The notes under the pieces: generated by a model
Told to the model about the DNA's origin: nothing
Database searches by the model: none
The model's input: only the letters and a program-made list of their open reading frames with translations
Assembly: GCA_946613195.1 (NCBI GenBank)
Contig: CAMOFE010000003.1
Span: forward strand, 1 to 44,762
Reading direction: 5' to 3'
DNA length: 44,762 nt
DNA from: an uncultured Alphaproteobacteria bacterium
GTDB lineage: Bacteria > Pseudomonadota > Alphaproteobacteria > Rs-D84
Shown: piece after piece, positions 23,982 through 32,228 of the stretch
Layout: every line of letters begins with the position of its first letter
How positions within the stretch are numbered: the first letter of the stretch is position 1
Translations under genes and position numbers: made by a program

Positions 23982-25198
23982 TATTCGTGTCGCATACAAT
24001 CAATCGGATTCAATTTTGATGCGCGTATTGCTGGTAAAATACCAGAAAAAATTCCCACGCATACAGACACAAACAAAGACACAACAATCGGCCAAATGGA
24101 AAAAGGAACATAGAAATGTAAAATACCGCGTCCAACCCCATGGGCAATACTAATCCCCAGTATCAAACCAATCAAACCACCGGTCAGCGATATTAATACC
24201 GATTCTGTTAAAAACTGAATTATTATATATTTTTCACATGCACCAATAGATTTGCGAATACCGATTTCGCGTGTACGTTCTGTAACCGATGCCAGCATCA
24301 TATTCATAATTCCAATTCCGCCAACAATCAGTGAAATTGCTGCAACTGCAATTATCAGAATCTGCATATTACCAACAACACTGTTTAATGATTCCATTAT
24401 TTGTTTCATATCAAAAAACTGAAAGTCGTCTGGGTCTGAATCCCGCAGTTTATGCCGCATTCGCAAAATAGAAGTTATTTGTTCAATAATTAAATTGTTA
24501 TCAGCATTATCGGTCAATCGGATTCCTGCGACAGGGACAGAATTTGGAAATTCATCGCCAACCAGACGCTTCTTGAATGTAGATAGTGGTATGATTATCA
24601 TATCATCTTGACTGCCCAGGGCAGTGTCGCCTTTTGTTTTTGTGGTTCCAATAATGGTAAATGGCATATTGTTTATGCGAATCGTTTTGCCTGTTGAATT
24701 TTCTGGCATCCCCAGTTCATATAATGCGCGTGGCCCGATAATTGCAACACTGCGTGAATTTTGCACATCGTCCATATTAAAAAAATCACCGTATTCTGTA
24801 TCTATGTTCAATACAGATTTGTAATCAGGATATGCACCCACCGCTGCAACATATAAATTTTGATTACCATGCACCAGTCGTACCATACCCATTTGTGCGG
24901 GTGTAATTGCAGCAACACCGGGCAATTTTGCAATTTCTGCGATGTCATCGGTTGTTAATGTCATACGATGCCCAGATTTAATCCCGCCGCGTTCTGTGGC
25001 GCGTGCGCGCAACATTATTGTATTTGTGCCCAGGTCAGAAAAATGACTGATTATTTTATGTTCAACAGTTTGACCTGCGGCAATCATTATTACAACAGCG
25101 CATATCCCAATAACCACCCCCAGCATAGTCAAAATTGTGCGCAGTTTGTTTGTTGTAATTGAAATGCAAGACTCTGATAAAATATCACGCAGATACAT
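23981..25198 (-). CDS. MacB/FtsX-type ABC transporter permease
   Basis: A 405-aa inner-membrane permease. One N-terminal span (about residues 20-42, ILTMLGVVIGICAVVIM) is followed by a large periplasmic MacB_PCD domain (about 45-270) and three C-terminal spans with the FtsX core GGIGIMNMMLASVTERTREI and the RKSIGA coupling segment. Such permeases power tripartite efflux or lipoprotein/peptide handling with a separate ATPase; neither an ATPase nor a membrane-fusion partner is next to it here. I place the start at 25198 because AAGGA lies upstream and family proteins begin with this helix; the longer frame adds 21 unlikely residues. Confidence 0.88.
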   Translation of the reverse strand: MYLRDILSESCISITTNKLRTILTMLGVVIGICAVVIMIAAGQTVEHKIISHFSDLGTNTIMLRARATERGGIKSGHRMTLTTDDIAEIAKLPGVAAITPAQMGMVRLVHGNQNLYVAAVGAYPDYKSVLNIDTEYGDFFNMDDVQNSRSVAIIGPRALYELGMPENSTGKTIRINNMPFTIIGTTKTKGDTALGSQDDMIIIPLSTFKKRLVGDEFPNSVPVAGIRLTDNADNNLIIEQITSILRMRHKLRDSDPDDFQFFDMKQIMESLNSVVGNMQILIIAVAAISLIVGGIGIMNMMLASVTERTREIGIRKSIGACEKYIIIQFLTESVLISLTGGLIGLILGISIAHGVGRGILHFYVPFSIWPIVVSLFVSVCVGIFSGILPAIRASKLNPIDCMRHE

Positions 25199-25275
25199 TT
25201 TGTTTTCCTTGGTTAATAAAATATCAAAATGTATTGCGCCTGTTGCCAGGCAGATATTCATATTTTTATTTATAA

Positions 25276-25304
25276 TTGAAAAAAATTTACTGATTGTATA
25301 TAAT
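25276..25304 (+). promoter_or_regulatory. Promoter of the MerR gene, leaderless arrangement
   Basis: TTGAAA (25276-25281), a 17-nt spacer and a perfect TATAAT (25299-25304), then 7 nt and the ATG at 25312. There is no ribosome site. Confidence 0.65.
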
Positions 25305-25311
25305 TCACGGT

Positions 25312-25683
25312 ATGGAAAACGAATATTTTTCTTCTATTAACGATGTGTCCAAGAAATTGGGTGTGCCGGCATATACTTTGCGTTATTGGGAAAAGCAATT
25401 TCCAGGCGCAATTCGTCCAACAACAGGTGCGGGCGGGCGCAGATATTATCGTGCAGAAACTGTTCAGAAAATAGAAAAAATAAAATCTTTGTTATATATC
25501 CAAGGTATGACAATCGCGGGTGTAAAAAAAATGATGCGCGATGGTAATTTTGGCGAAACAACAGTTGCCAAGGATGTTAAACCAGCAATACAACCGACAA
25601 TTGCAACATCTGCACCAATAAATTCGGACCAGGTTGACACAGTTATAACATTGTTGCGCAGTGCGCGCGATTTATTGCAATAA
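25312..25683 (+). CDS. MerR-family transcriptional regulator
   Basis: A 123-aa DNA-binding protein. The N-terminal winged helix is clear: SINDVSKKLGVPAYTLRYWE (residues 8-27), then the GGRRYYR wing (41-47) and a helix with KIKSLLYIQGMTIAGVKKMM. The C-terminal tail is short and lacks metal-binding cysteines, so this is the MerR type found next to ihfA in many alphaproteobacteria rather than a metal sensor. ihfA is not here. The start at 25312 (not 25294) follows from the promoter, since the earlier ATG lies inside the -10/-35 spacer. Confidence 0.88.
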   Translation: MENEYFSSINDVSKKLGVPAYTLRYWEKQFPGAIRPTTGAGGRRYYRAETVQKIEKIKSLLYIQGMTIAGVKKMMRDGNFGETTVAKDVKPAIQPTIATSAPINSDQVDTVITLLRSARDLLQ

Positions 25684-25687
25684 AAAT

Positions 25688-25708
25688 GCCCCGTTTGGGG
25701 CTTTTTTA
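25688..25708. terminator. Bidirectional terminator
   Basis: GCCCC (25688-25692), loop GTTT, GGGGC (25697-25701), T-run; the A-run on the left serves the convergent lipoprotein gene. Confidence 0.75.
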
Positions 25709-26188
25709 TTTTTGTTTTGCATATAATGAATCCAATATAATGTTGATTTGTTTGCATTGCTCCATCAGTGGCTTGCGTTCATCAACCATTTTGGAATAAA
25801 AATATTCAGATATATCCATTTTTATTTCTTCTGCTTTTTGGATTTCATCTTGGCATTCGTTGATTTGTTTTAATGTTTTCTTTATTCTTTTCATATTTGC
25901 GGTTGTTCGTGGTGCTTGTTGCAACATTTCCAATTCTTGCTGTAATTGACGTTGGCGAAACGCGATGTTGTTTATTTCGCGTGTCGTTGGATTAGAATAC
26001 ACAGAATCAACAAACATTTGTTCATACTTATCGCCTGTGGATGCAATTTCAGTACGAATTAAATCATATGTTTGTTCCAGTTTTGCAATTCTTTCCTTGT
26101 CGTCTGTGTGTAACCGCTTGCCAGAGTTTGTACAACCAAACATCATAACAGGTGTTAATGCAATTATAAATTTTTGTTTTATGGTCAT
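25706..26188 (-). CDS. Putative lipoprotein with coiled coil (160 aa)
   Basis: The N-terminus has a basic start, a hydrophobic core (residues 7-16) and a lipobox-like MMFGC with Cys19 as the likely lipidated residue. The rest is almost entirely charged helix (Gln/Glu/Lys-rich, about residues 30-155), probably one or two coiled coils. No known domain is recognised. AGGGA supports the start. It is monocistronic. It is probably anchored in the inner or outer membrane facing the periplasm; the role is unknown. Confidence 0.7.
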   Translation of the reverse strand: MTIKQKFIIALTPVMMFGCTNSGKRLHTDDKERIAKLEQTYDLIRTEIASTGDKYEQMFVDSVYSNPTTREINNIAFRQRQLQQELEMLQQAPRTTANMKRIKKTLKQINECQDEIQKAEEIKMDISEYFYSKMVDERKPLMEQCKQINIILDSLYAKQK

Positions 26189-26305
26189 TTTAATCCCTTT
26201 TTTGTATCATTGTTTTAATGATAATGACAAAATATAAAAATGTCAATATGTTTTTGGCAAGATTTTTATTTGCTGTGTACACAGTTTGTATTTATCATTA
26301 TAGGT

Positions 26306-27037
26306 ATGTTCAATAAGGTCAGGTATTTTTTTATTAATATTATTTGTGGTTTTGTCGCAAACAAGGCTGCGCGTCGTCGTGTGCGGGCGATATACTGCGC
26401 GTGGGGGGCATTTCGTGTTTGGCGAATAATCAGGAAAGATTTAGGGCATAAACCGCATAACATTAAATTTATTACTGGTGCGCGTGGGCGAAACCTGGTC
26501 GTATCTGTTGATGATAAATACATTTATAAATTTCCAATCGCAGAACGCGGATTGAATAATCTGATTGTGCGCGAAGAACTTATAACATCTGCGATGCGAA
26601 AGATGACAAAAATCAAAATCCCAAAAATGACAGTTTTACATATTGATGGAATATATATCCGTAAATACGAATTTATTCGTGGGGTACAGATTTTTGATGT
26701 CCCCGCAAACGATATCTTATCACATATTGATATATTGGCACCACAAATTGCACGGTTTATATACGATTGCGCTGTATATGATGCCACAGAATTGACCAAT
26801 ATCAAAGGAACAACAGATGCGCCTGGATTTATGCGCGGTTGGTTTCATCACGATATTTGCGACAATTTTATTTTTAATCCGAAAACATACAAAATTATCG
26901 CGATGATAGACTGGGAAGATGCTAAATTTATGGATTTTTCTGCATATTTTGATGTCCCGCGTGCGCGTGGCGCATATGAATTAATGCAGGCTGTCAAAGA
27001 CGAATACATAAAAATTTATAATTCTGCGGCGAAATAA
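26306..27037 (+). CDS. Kinase-like protein of the APH/LPS-kinase fold (243 aa)
   Basis: The C-terminal half carries the phosphotransferase signature: FHHDICDNFIF (residues 180-190; Asp183 catalytic, Asn187 metal) and the IDWEDAKF segment (201-208; Asp202 metal), as in aminoglycoside/choline/LPS-kinase folds. The N-terminal lobe has a possible ATP-binding Lys in YIYKFP (72-77). The first 30 residues (hydrophobic, then NKAARRRVRAIY) resemble the start of enzymes that modify lipopolysaccharide, suggesting a sugar-kinase role at the envelope; this is inference. I choose the start at 26306 because a TTGCTG-N17-TATCAT promoter lies 7 nt before it; a start at 26240 is the alternative. Confidence 0.6.
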   Translation: MFNKVRYFFINIICGFVANKAARRRVRAIYCAWGAFRVWRIIRKDLGHKPHNIKFITGARGRNLVVSVDDKYIYKFPIAERGLNNLIVREELITSAMRKMTKIKIPKMTVLHIDGIYIRKYEFIRGVQIFDVPANDILSHIDILAPQIARFIYDCAVYDATELTNIKGTTDAPGFMRGWFHHDICDNFIFNPKTYKIIAMIDWEDAKFMDFSAYFDVPRARGAYELMQAVKDEYIKIYNSAAK

Positions 27038-27098
27038 AATTTTCTGCTTGCGTGCGATTCGCAATATGTTCTATGATTATTACAGGAAGGAAAGAGTT

Positions 27099-28253
27099 AT
27101 GCGCAAAATCACGATTTCTGTGCTGTCATTATGTATTGCATGTTCTGCGTTTGGTAATGCACGTCTGCCTGTTGTTAATGTTTCCGCGGGTAGTGTGTCC
27201 GCCCGCGCGGCGTTTGGCGAAGAACCCACAACAATTGCAAAAACAAAAACATCTGTTGCACCAACACATCGGCGCTTGGTTGCACGTCCCGCGGTTGTTG
27301 CAAATACAAAATCGCCTGAAAAAACGACTGTAATTGCAGATGTGTTGGTTCCAAATCGCCCCAGTACAGATTTATGGGTGAAAACGGACACGCCTTTGCG
27401 TATGCCACGTGCAGATGAATTTTCTGTAATCAGTTCTAATTATGTATTACCCGAAGAATCGTTGGATTCGGCACCACGTGTTGCAAATGCAACGAATTAT
27501 TCAGATGACAGGGCAGAACTAGATGCGCAAATCGCAAAATTGGTTGAATTACAACGTCAAGCAGATGAAAGTGTCCAGGCACCTGCGCCAATTAAAATTA
27601 GTCGTGTTGTTGTTCCAATGGATGCACCAACTGTGATGGATGCAGTTGCGCGCCCTGTTGAACAAAAAACAACAGCACGTGTTGCATCAACGCGCAGCGA
27701 TATGTCTAAAATGAGCCCGACTGAATTACGCAAGGCATTCAAGAAAACTTTCCTGTCGGAAAATAAACACCTGTCAACCTATCCAATAGATGACCGGTTT
27801 GATGTGGCCAGTGATATGTCTGCATCCAGTGAAGGTTTTACCGCCCATCGTGATTTATCAGAGGGCAGCGCGATTCGTACATTGGAAATAAAGATTGCAT
27901 TCCGTGATGATGATTCTGCATTGTCGCGTGAAAATTATAATTTGTTAAGTGAATATGCCACTATCGCGGTCAGTAACCCAAAACGCGCAATCCAGGTCGC
28001 AATTCCAGAACGTGCCACCCGCAGCAGCGATGGACGCAAACTGGCGGCGCGCAGATTGGCAATTGTTGAACAGGTTCTGCGTGATACTGGTGTTGCCGAA
28101 CAGCGCATAATGCCAGTTTTGGCATCGCGTGATGATGATAGTTTTGTTTTGCGCATAATATCTGGCGACCAATATGAAACAATGACACAAAAACGTCGCA
28201 ATATGTTTGGTGATACAGTTGGCAAAAAAACATATAAAAGTATGACTTGGTAA
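27099..28253 (+). CDS. Exported protein with C-terminal OmpA-like domain (384 aa)
   Basis: The signal peptide covers residues 1-19 (Arg-Lys start, ends near AFG). Residues 20-200 are low complexity, rich in Ala/Val/Thr/Arg/Pro. Residues about 258-358 fit the OmpA/MotB peptidoglycan-binding fold: a strand with EIKIAFRDDDSAL, a helix with YNLLSEYATIA, a strand IQVAIPER, then KLAARRLAIVEQVLRDTGV. It probably links envelope and cell wall. GGAAGG supports the ATG at 27099. comF begins 1 nt after its stop, so the two share a transcript. Confidence 0.7.
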   Translation: MRKITISVLSLCIACSAFGNARLPVVNVSAGSVSARAAFGEEPTTIAKTKTSVAPTHRRLVARPAVVANTKSPEKTTVIADVLVPNRPSTDLWVKTDTPLRMPRADEFSVISSNYVLPEESLDSAPRVANATNYSDDRAELDAQIAKLVELQRQADESVQAPAPIKISRVVVPMDAPTVMDAVARPVEQKTTARVASTRSDMSKMSPTELRKAFKKTFLSENKHLSTYPIDDRFDVASDMSASSEGFTAHRDLSEGSAIRTLEIKIAFRDDDSALSRENYNLLSEYATIAVSNPKRAIQVAIPERATRSSDGRKLAARRLAIVEQVLRDTGVAEQRIMPVLASRDDDSFVLRIISGDQYETMTQKRRNMFGDTVGKKTYKSMTW

Positions 28254-28254
28254 A

Positions 28255-28995
28255 ATGCAATTTCGCAAGTTTGTGTCCGCGATATTTACAAAAATAATAA
28301 ACATTGTTTTTCCACCGCGTTGCCCGCTGTGTACGGCGGATGTGTCCGTACACGGCGAATTGTGTGCTGATTGTTGGACGGCATTTAATTGGATTGAAGA
28401 ACCTAAATGTGCAATATGTGGTTATCCATTGGCATACAGTATAAATATTGCATCAGATACATTGTGCGCAACATGTGCGGCGGGTAAAAACGAACTGGAT
28501 TTAATTCGGTCTGCGTGTGTTTATGACGATGCATCGCGGGGTGCCATGTTGCCGTTTAAGCATGGCGGAAAAATTTCATACTCAACTTTTATGTCGCGTG
28601 CAATGATATGGGCATTGCGTGATACAAATATTATGCCTGATATCGTTATGCCTGTGCCATTGGCGCGCCGGCGATTGTTCAAGCGTGGATATAACCAGGC
28701 ATCATTATTGGCACGTCCAATCGCGCGAGCGTATGGTGTAAAAATTGATTACGATAGTGTGCATCGCAAATACCGTCCAGATATGGGACATAAAAATGCA
28801 CGTGCGCGGGCAGAAAATATTCGCGGTGTTTTCAGTGTTGCGCGGCCTGACAAAATTCGTGGCAAAAGAATTTTATTGGTTGATGATGTTATGACAACAG
28901 GTGCAACATTTCACGAATTACGGCGCGTTCTGATGCGGGCAGGGGCATCAGCGGTTTATGGTGTTACATTTTGTCGTGTTGCACGGATATCGTAG
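28255..28995 (+). CDS. comF: ComF-family phosphoribosyltransferase
   Basis: A 246-aa protein needed for DNA uptake in naturally competent bacteria. The N-terminal zinc ribbon has FPPRCPLC, a DCW, CAICGYPL and LCATC (cysteines from about residue 23 to 80). The C-terminal type I PRTase domain has FKRGYNQASLLARPIA and the PRPP loop ILLVDDVMTTGATF (about 205-218). The spacing to the OmpA-like gene is 1 nt. ComEC is at 16792, so two uptake components are present; pilus genes are not seen here. Confidence 0.94.
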   Translation: MQFRKFVSAIFTKIINIVFPPRCPLCTADVSVHGELCADCWTAFNWIEEPKCAICGYPLAYSINIASDTLCATCAAGKNELDLIRSACVYDDASRGAMLPFKHGGKISYSTFMSRAMIWALRDTNIMPDIVMPVPLARRRLFKRGYNQASLLARPIARAYGVKIDYDSVHRKYRPDMGHKNARARAENIRGVFSVARPDKIRGKRILLVDDVMTTGATFHELRRVLMRAGASAVYGVTFCRVARIS

Positions 28996-29063
28996 TACTT
29001 GCCTTTTGATTTTATTTTGCTAATATTCGTGGGCTATGTTTATTGAAATCAGGGGCAAATAAA

Positions 29064-31466
29064 ATGAATATTGAACTGGGCAAGAATATTAACCCGCGCG
29101 AAATTGAAACCAGAATCCAGGAATTCTGGGATAACAGCACATTTTGGAACAATGATGTAAAATCTGATAAACCAAAATTTTGCGTTATGATGCCACCGCC
29201 AAATGTAACGGGAAATTTACATGTTGGGCACGCGTTGGATAATGTTTTAACAGACATTATTTGCCGGTATAAACGTATGTCCGGGTTTGATGTCCTGTGG
29301 CAGCCAGGCACCGATCACGCATCAATCGCAACCCAGTTATTAGTTGAACGCGATTTATCAAAGCGTGGTATAAATCCACGTTCCAAGACCAAAGAAGAAT
29401 TATTAGAAATTGCATGGAAATGGAAAGCGGACAAGGGTGGTCAGATTATAAATCAATTGCATATACTGGGGGTAACGCCTGTTTGGCATCGTGAACGTTT
29501 TACGATGGATGATGGATTATCGCATGCCGTTACCAAACTGTTTGTAAAGATGTATAACGAAGGACTGATTTATCGCGCAAAACGTATGGTAAATTGGTGC
29601 CCAAAACAGCAAACATCGGTGTCTGATTTAGAGGTGGAAACCCGCGAAGAACATGGAAAATTTTATTACTTTAATTATCCATTGGTTGGGGGCGGGTTTG
29701 TTGAAATTGCGACAACGCGTCCCGAAACATTGTTCGGCGACCAAGCAATCGCAATTCATCCAGAAAATGAAAAGTTAAAACATTTAATTGGTCGGCGTGC
29801 AATAATTCCGTTAACAAATATTGAAATTCCGATTATTGCCGACGTTCATGCAGACCCAGAAAAGGGTACGGGTGCGGTGAAAATTACACCCGCGCATGAC
29901 TTTGATGACTATGAAGTGGGGTTGCGCCATAATTTAACACCTGTTTGCATTTTGACACCAACCGCAAAGATGATTTCTGAAAAACCTGTGCCTGAAAAAT
30001 ATTGGGGCATGGACCGGTATGATGCGCGCAAGGCGGTTATGGAAGATATAGAATCTGCTGGTTTATTGGTTAAGGTTGAAGATAAAATTATTCCAACACC
30101 ATATTCCGAACGTGGTGGTGTGGTTGTTGAACCATGGTTGTCGGACCAATGGTTTGTTGATGCGTCAACACTGGCACAGCCTGCGATTGCTGCTGTGGAA
30201 AGTGGAAAAGTCAAGTTTATGCCAGAACATCGTTATAATTTGTTTATGGCATGGATGAAAGATATTCGTCAATGGGCGATATCGCGTCAATTGTGGTGGG
30301 GACATCGGATACCAGCATGGTATGATGCGGATGGTAATGTTTATGTCGCGGAAAACGAAGCGGATGCAATTAAACAATCGGGTGGTAAAACATTAACCCG
30401 TGATAATGATGTGTTAGATACTTGGTTTTCTTCTGCTTTATGGCCATTTTCAACATTAGGTTGGCCAGAAAATACAGATGAATTAAAAAAATACTATCCA
30501 ACAGATTTATTATACACAGGTCCCGATATTATATTTTTCTGGGTTGCGCGTATGATAATGATGGGAATTTACGTTATGGGCGATGTTCCATTTAGAACAG
30601 TGAATTTTCATGGTATTGTTCGTGATTCCAAAGGGCAAAAAATGTCCAAAACCAAGGGCAATGGCGTTGACCCATTAACAACTGTTGAAAAATTCGGTGC
30701 GGATGCATTGCGCTATTGGGTGGCAACGGCACCAATTGGTACAGATTTGCGTTACAGTGATGACGAAGTAAAACGTGGCTCAAAATTACTGACGAAATTG
30801 TGGAATGCGGCAAAATATACTTTGATGAATCTGAACGATTTTAATCCAAAATCTGCAAAACCAATCGCTGTTGCCGACCGGTTCATAGAAGACAGATGGG
30901 TGTTATTTGAACTAAACAAATGTATTACCGAAGTGCATCGCAATTTAGATAAATACGATAATTACAATGCACGCAGTGCGATTGATACATTCTTTTACGA
31001 TGTTTTCTGCGACCAATATTTGGAATTCATCAAAGACAGATTTTGGTCGCCGGAAAAATACAGTGCAGAATCGCAGGTTGCGGCACAATGGACATTGTGG
31101 GAAGTGTTGCGTGCAATTATTGGATTGTATGCACCGTTTATTCCGTTCTTGACCGAAGAATTATGGCAGAAAATTTATAAAGAAATCGAAGGTGGCGAAA
31201 CATTGCATCTGACGGCGTATCCATGTGTAAAATCTGAATACGAAACTGATGTTTCTGATATGGCGATTGCGCTGGATATATTAAAAACAGTTCGTGGTCT
31301 GCGTACAGAACGCAAGGTTGGCAATGGCGCAAAACTGGCGACATTAACAATTCCGAAAAATACACCAGAAAAATTATTTGGTGTGATAAAATCTGGTGCA
31401 CGTGCAAATGAAATCGCGTTGGGTGATTCGGTTGACTTTGTTGTCGCAGAAAGGGCAGGTGAATAG
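29064..31466 (+). CDS. valS: Valyl-tRNA synthetase, without C-terminal coiled-coil arm
   Basis: Charges tRNA-Val and edits mischarged threonine. The class I HIGH motif is in PPPNVTGNLHVGHALD (HVGH at residues 53-56) and KMSKT lies near residue 527. The CP1 editing domain includes ATTRPETLFGD and the KGTGAVKITPAHDFDDYEVG segment. The anticodon-binding helical domain is present (about 600-730). At 800 aa it stops soon after that domain; the ~70-residue coiled-coil tRNA arm common in bacterial ValRS is missing, with no frameshifted remnant before the next gene. The start at 29064 has AGGGG upstream. The thioesterase gene begins 1 nt later. Confidence 0.95.
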   Translation: MNIELGKNINPREIETRIQEFWDNSTFWNNDVKSDKPKFCVMMPPPNVTGNLHVGHALDNVLTDIICRYKRMSGFDVLWQPGTDHASIATQLLVERDLSKRGINPRSKTKEELLEIAWKWKADKGGQIINQLHILGVTPVWHRERFTMDDGLSHAVTKLFVKMYNEGLIYRAKRMVNWCPKQQTSVSDLEVETREEHGKFYYFNYPLVGGGFVEIATTRPETLFGDQAIAIHPENEKLKHLIGRRAIIPLTNIEIPIIADVHADPEKGTGAVKITPAHDFDDYEVGLRHNLTPVCILTPTAKMISEKPVPEKYWGMDRYDARKAVMEDIESAGLLVKVEDKIIPTPYSERGGVVVEPWLSDQWFVDASTLAQPAIAAVESGKVKFMPEHRYNLFMAWMKDIRQWAISRQLWWGHRIPAWYDADGNVYVAENEADAIKQSGGKTLTRDNDVLDTWFSSALWPFSTLGWPENTDELKKYYPTDLLYTGPDIIFFWVARMIMMGIYVMGDVPFRTVNFHGIVRDSKGQKMSKTKGNGVDPLTTVEKFGADALRYWVATAPIGTDLRYSDDEVKRGSKLLTKLWNAAKYTLMNLNDFNPKSAKPIAVADRFIEDRWVLFELNKCITEVHRNLDKYDNYNARSAIDTFFYDVFCDQYLEFIKDRFWSPEKYSAESQVAAQWTLWEVLRAIIGLYAPFIPFLTEELWQKIYKEIEGGETLHLTAYPCVKSEYETDVSDMAIALDILKTVRGLRTERKVGNGAKLATLTIPKNTPEKLFGVIKSGARANEIALGDSVDFVVAERAGE

Positions 31467-31467
31467 T

Positions 31468-32199
31468 ATGTCAGAAAAATTAGTACGCAAAACAATCTTG
31501 CAGTCCCAGCATTTTGACCGTTATGGTAATTTGCGCCCAACACTGTTGTTAAATGAATTACAAGGTATTGGTGACAAACATGCGGAAAACCTGGGGTGTG
31601 GGCGGACTTATTTGACGGCGCATAATATTGCGTGGGTTGTAACGCATTATCTGGTTGATATTGTAAAAATGCCGTTAGAGGGGGAAACGGTGGACTTTAT
31701 CACATGGCCATCGGTAACCGATAATCTGCGCGCGATTCGTGATTTTGAGATTCGCGATACCACCAGTGGTGAACTGTTGGTGCGGGCAACATCACAATGG
31801 GTTCTGATTGATTTAGAACGGCGCAGGCCAATGCGATTGAATGAAAATCTGCCGGTGTGGCCAACAAACACCGAACGCGCATGGGACAGAACATTTGATA
31901 AATTTCCTGATTTTCAACCAACTAAAACACATACATTAAAATGTCGCTTTGATGATGTGGATGTGAATCAGCATATAAATAATGCGGTTTATGCCACATG
32001 GGCCAGTGAAAGTGTCGGATATAAATTCCGTAATGAACATATTCTGCGCCGTATTGAATTAAATTATAAGAAAGAAATTTCACCCGATACACCCGAAGTA
32101 TCTGTTGATGTTGCAATTGATGGTAATGTATCGCATCACCGCATTCGCACCGATGATACCCATCATGCATATGTGATTTGTTATTGGGAAAAGAGATAA
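31468..32199 (+). CDS. Acyl-ACP thioesterase (FatA/FatB-like family)
   Basis: A 243-aa double hot-dog enzyme that releases fatty acids from acyl-ACP (PF01643). The first hot-dog (1-130) has HFDRYGNLRPTLLLNELQ and the WVLIDLERRRPMRL segment. The second has the catalytic DVDVNQHINNAVYATWASES (residues 163-182; Asp165, Asn167, His169, Glu181 as candidates). It directly follows valS with a 1-nt gap, so it is co-transcribed. This family is common in anaerobic gut Firmicutes and Bacteroidetes and in plastids, but less so in Alphaproteobacteria. The chain-length preference cannot be read. Confidence 0.88.
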   Translation: MSEKLVRKTILQSQHFDRYGNLRPTLLLNELQGIGDKHAENLGCGRTYLTAHNIAWVVTHYLVDIVKMPLEGETVDFITWPSVTDNLRAIRDFEIRDTTSGELLVRATSQWVLIDLERRRPMRLNENLPVWPTNTERAWDRTFDKFPDFQPTKTHTLKCRFDDVDVNQHINNAVYATWASESVGYKFRNEHILRRIELNYKKEISPDTPEVSVDVAIDGNVSHHRIRTDDTHHAYVICYWEKR

Positions 32200-32200
32200 A

Positions 32201-32226
32201 AAATCGCGCCATTGGCGCGATTTTTG
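32201..32226. terminator. Bidirectional terminator
   Basis: AAATCGCGCC (32201-32210), loop ATT, GGCGCGATTT (32214-32223), T-run. It closes valS-thioesterase and, on the other strand, the adhesin. Confidence 0.85.
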
Positions 32227-32228
32227 TT

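Noticed and set aside
31440-31470. Frameshift that cuts off the ValRS C-terminus
   Set aside because: The following frame codes for a complete thioesterase from its first residue; no arm-like sequence is present in any frame.
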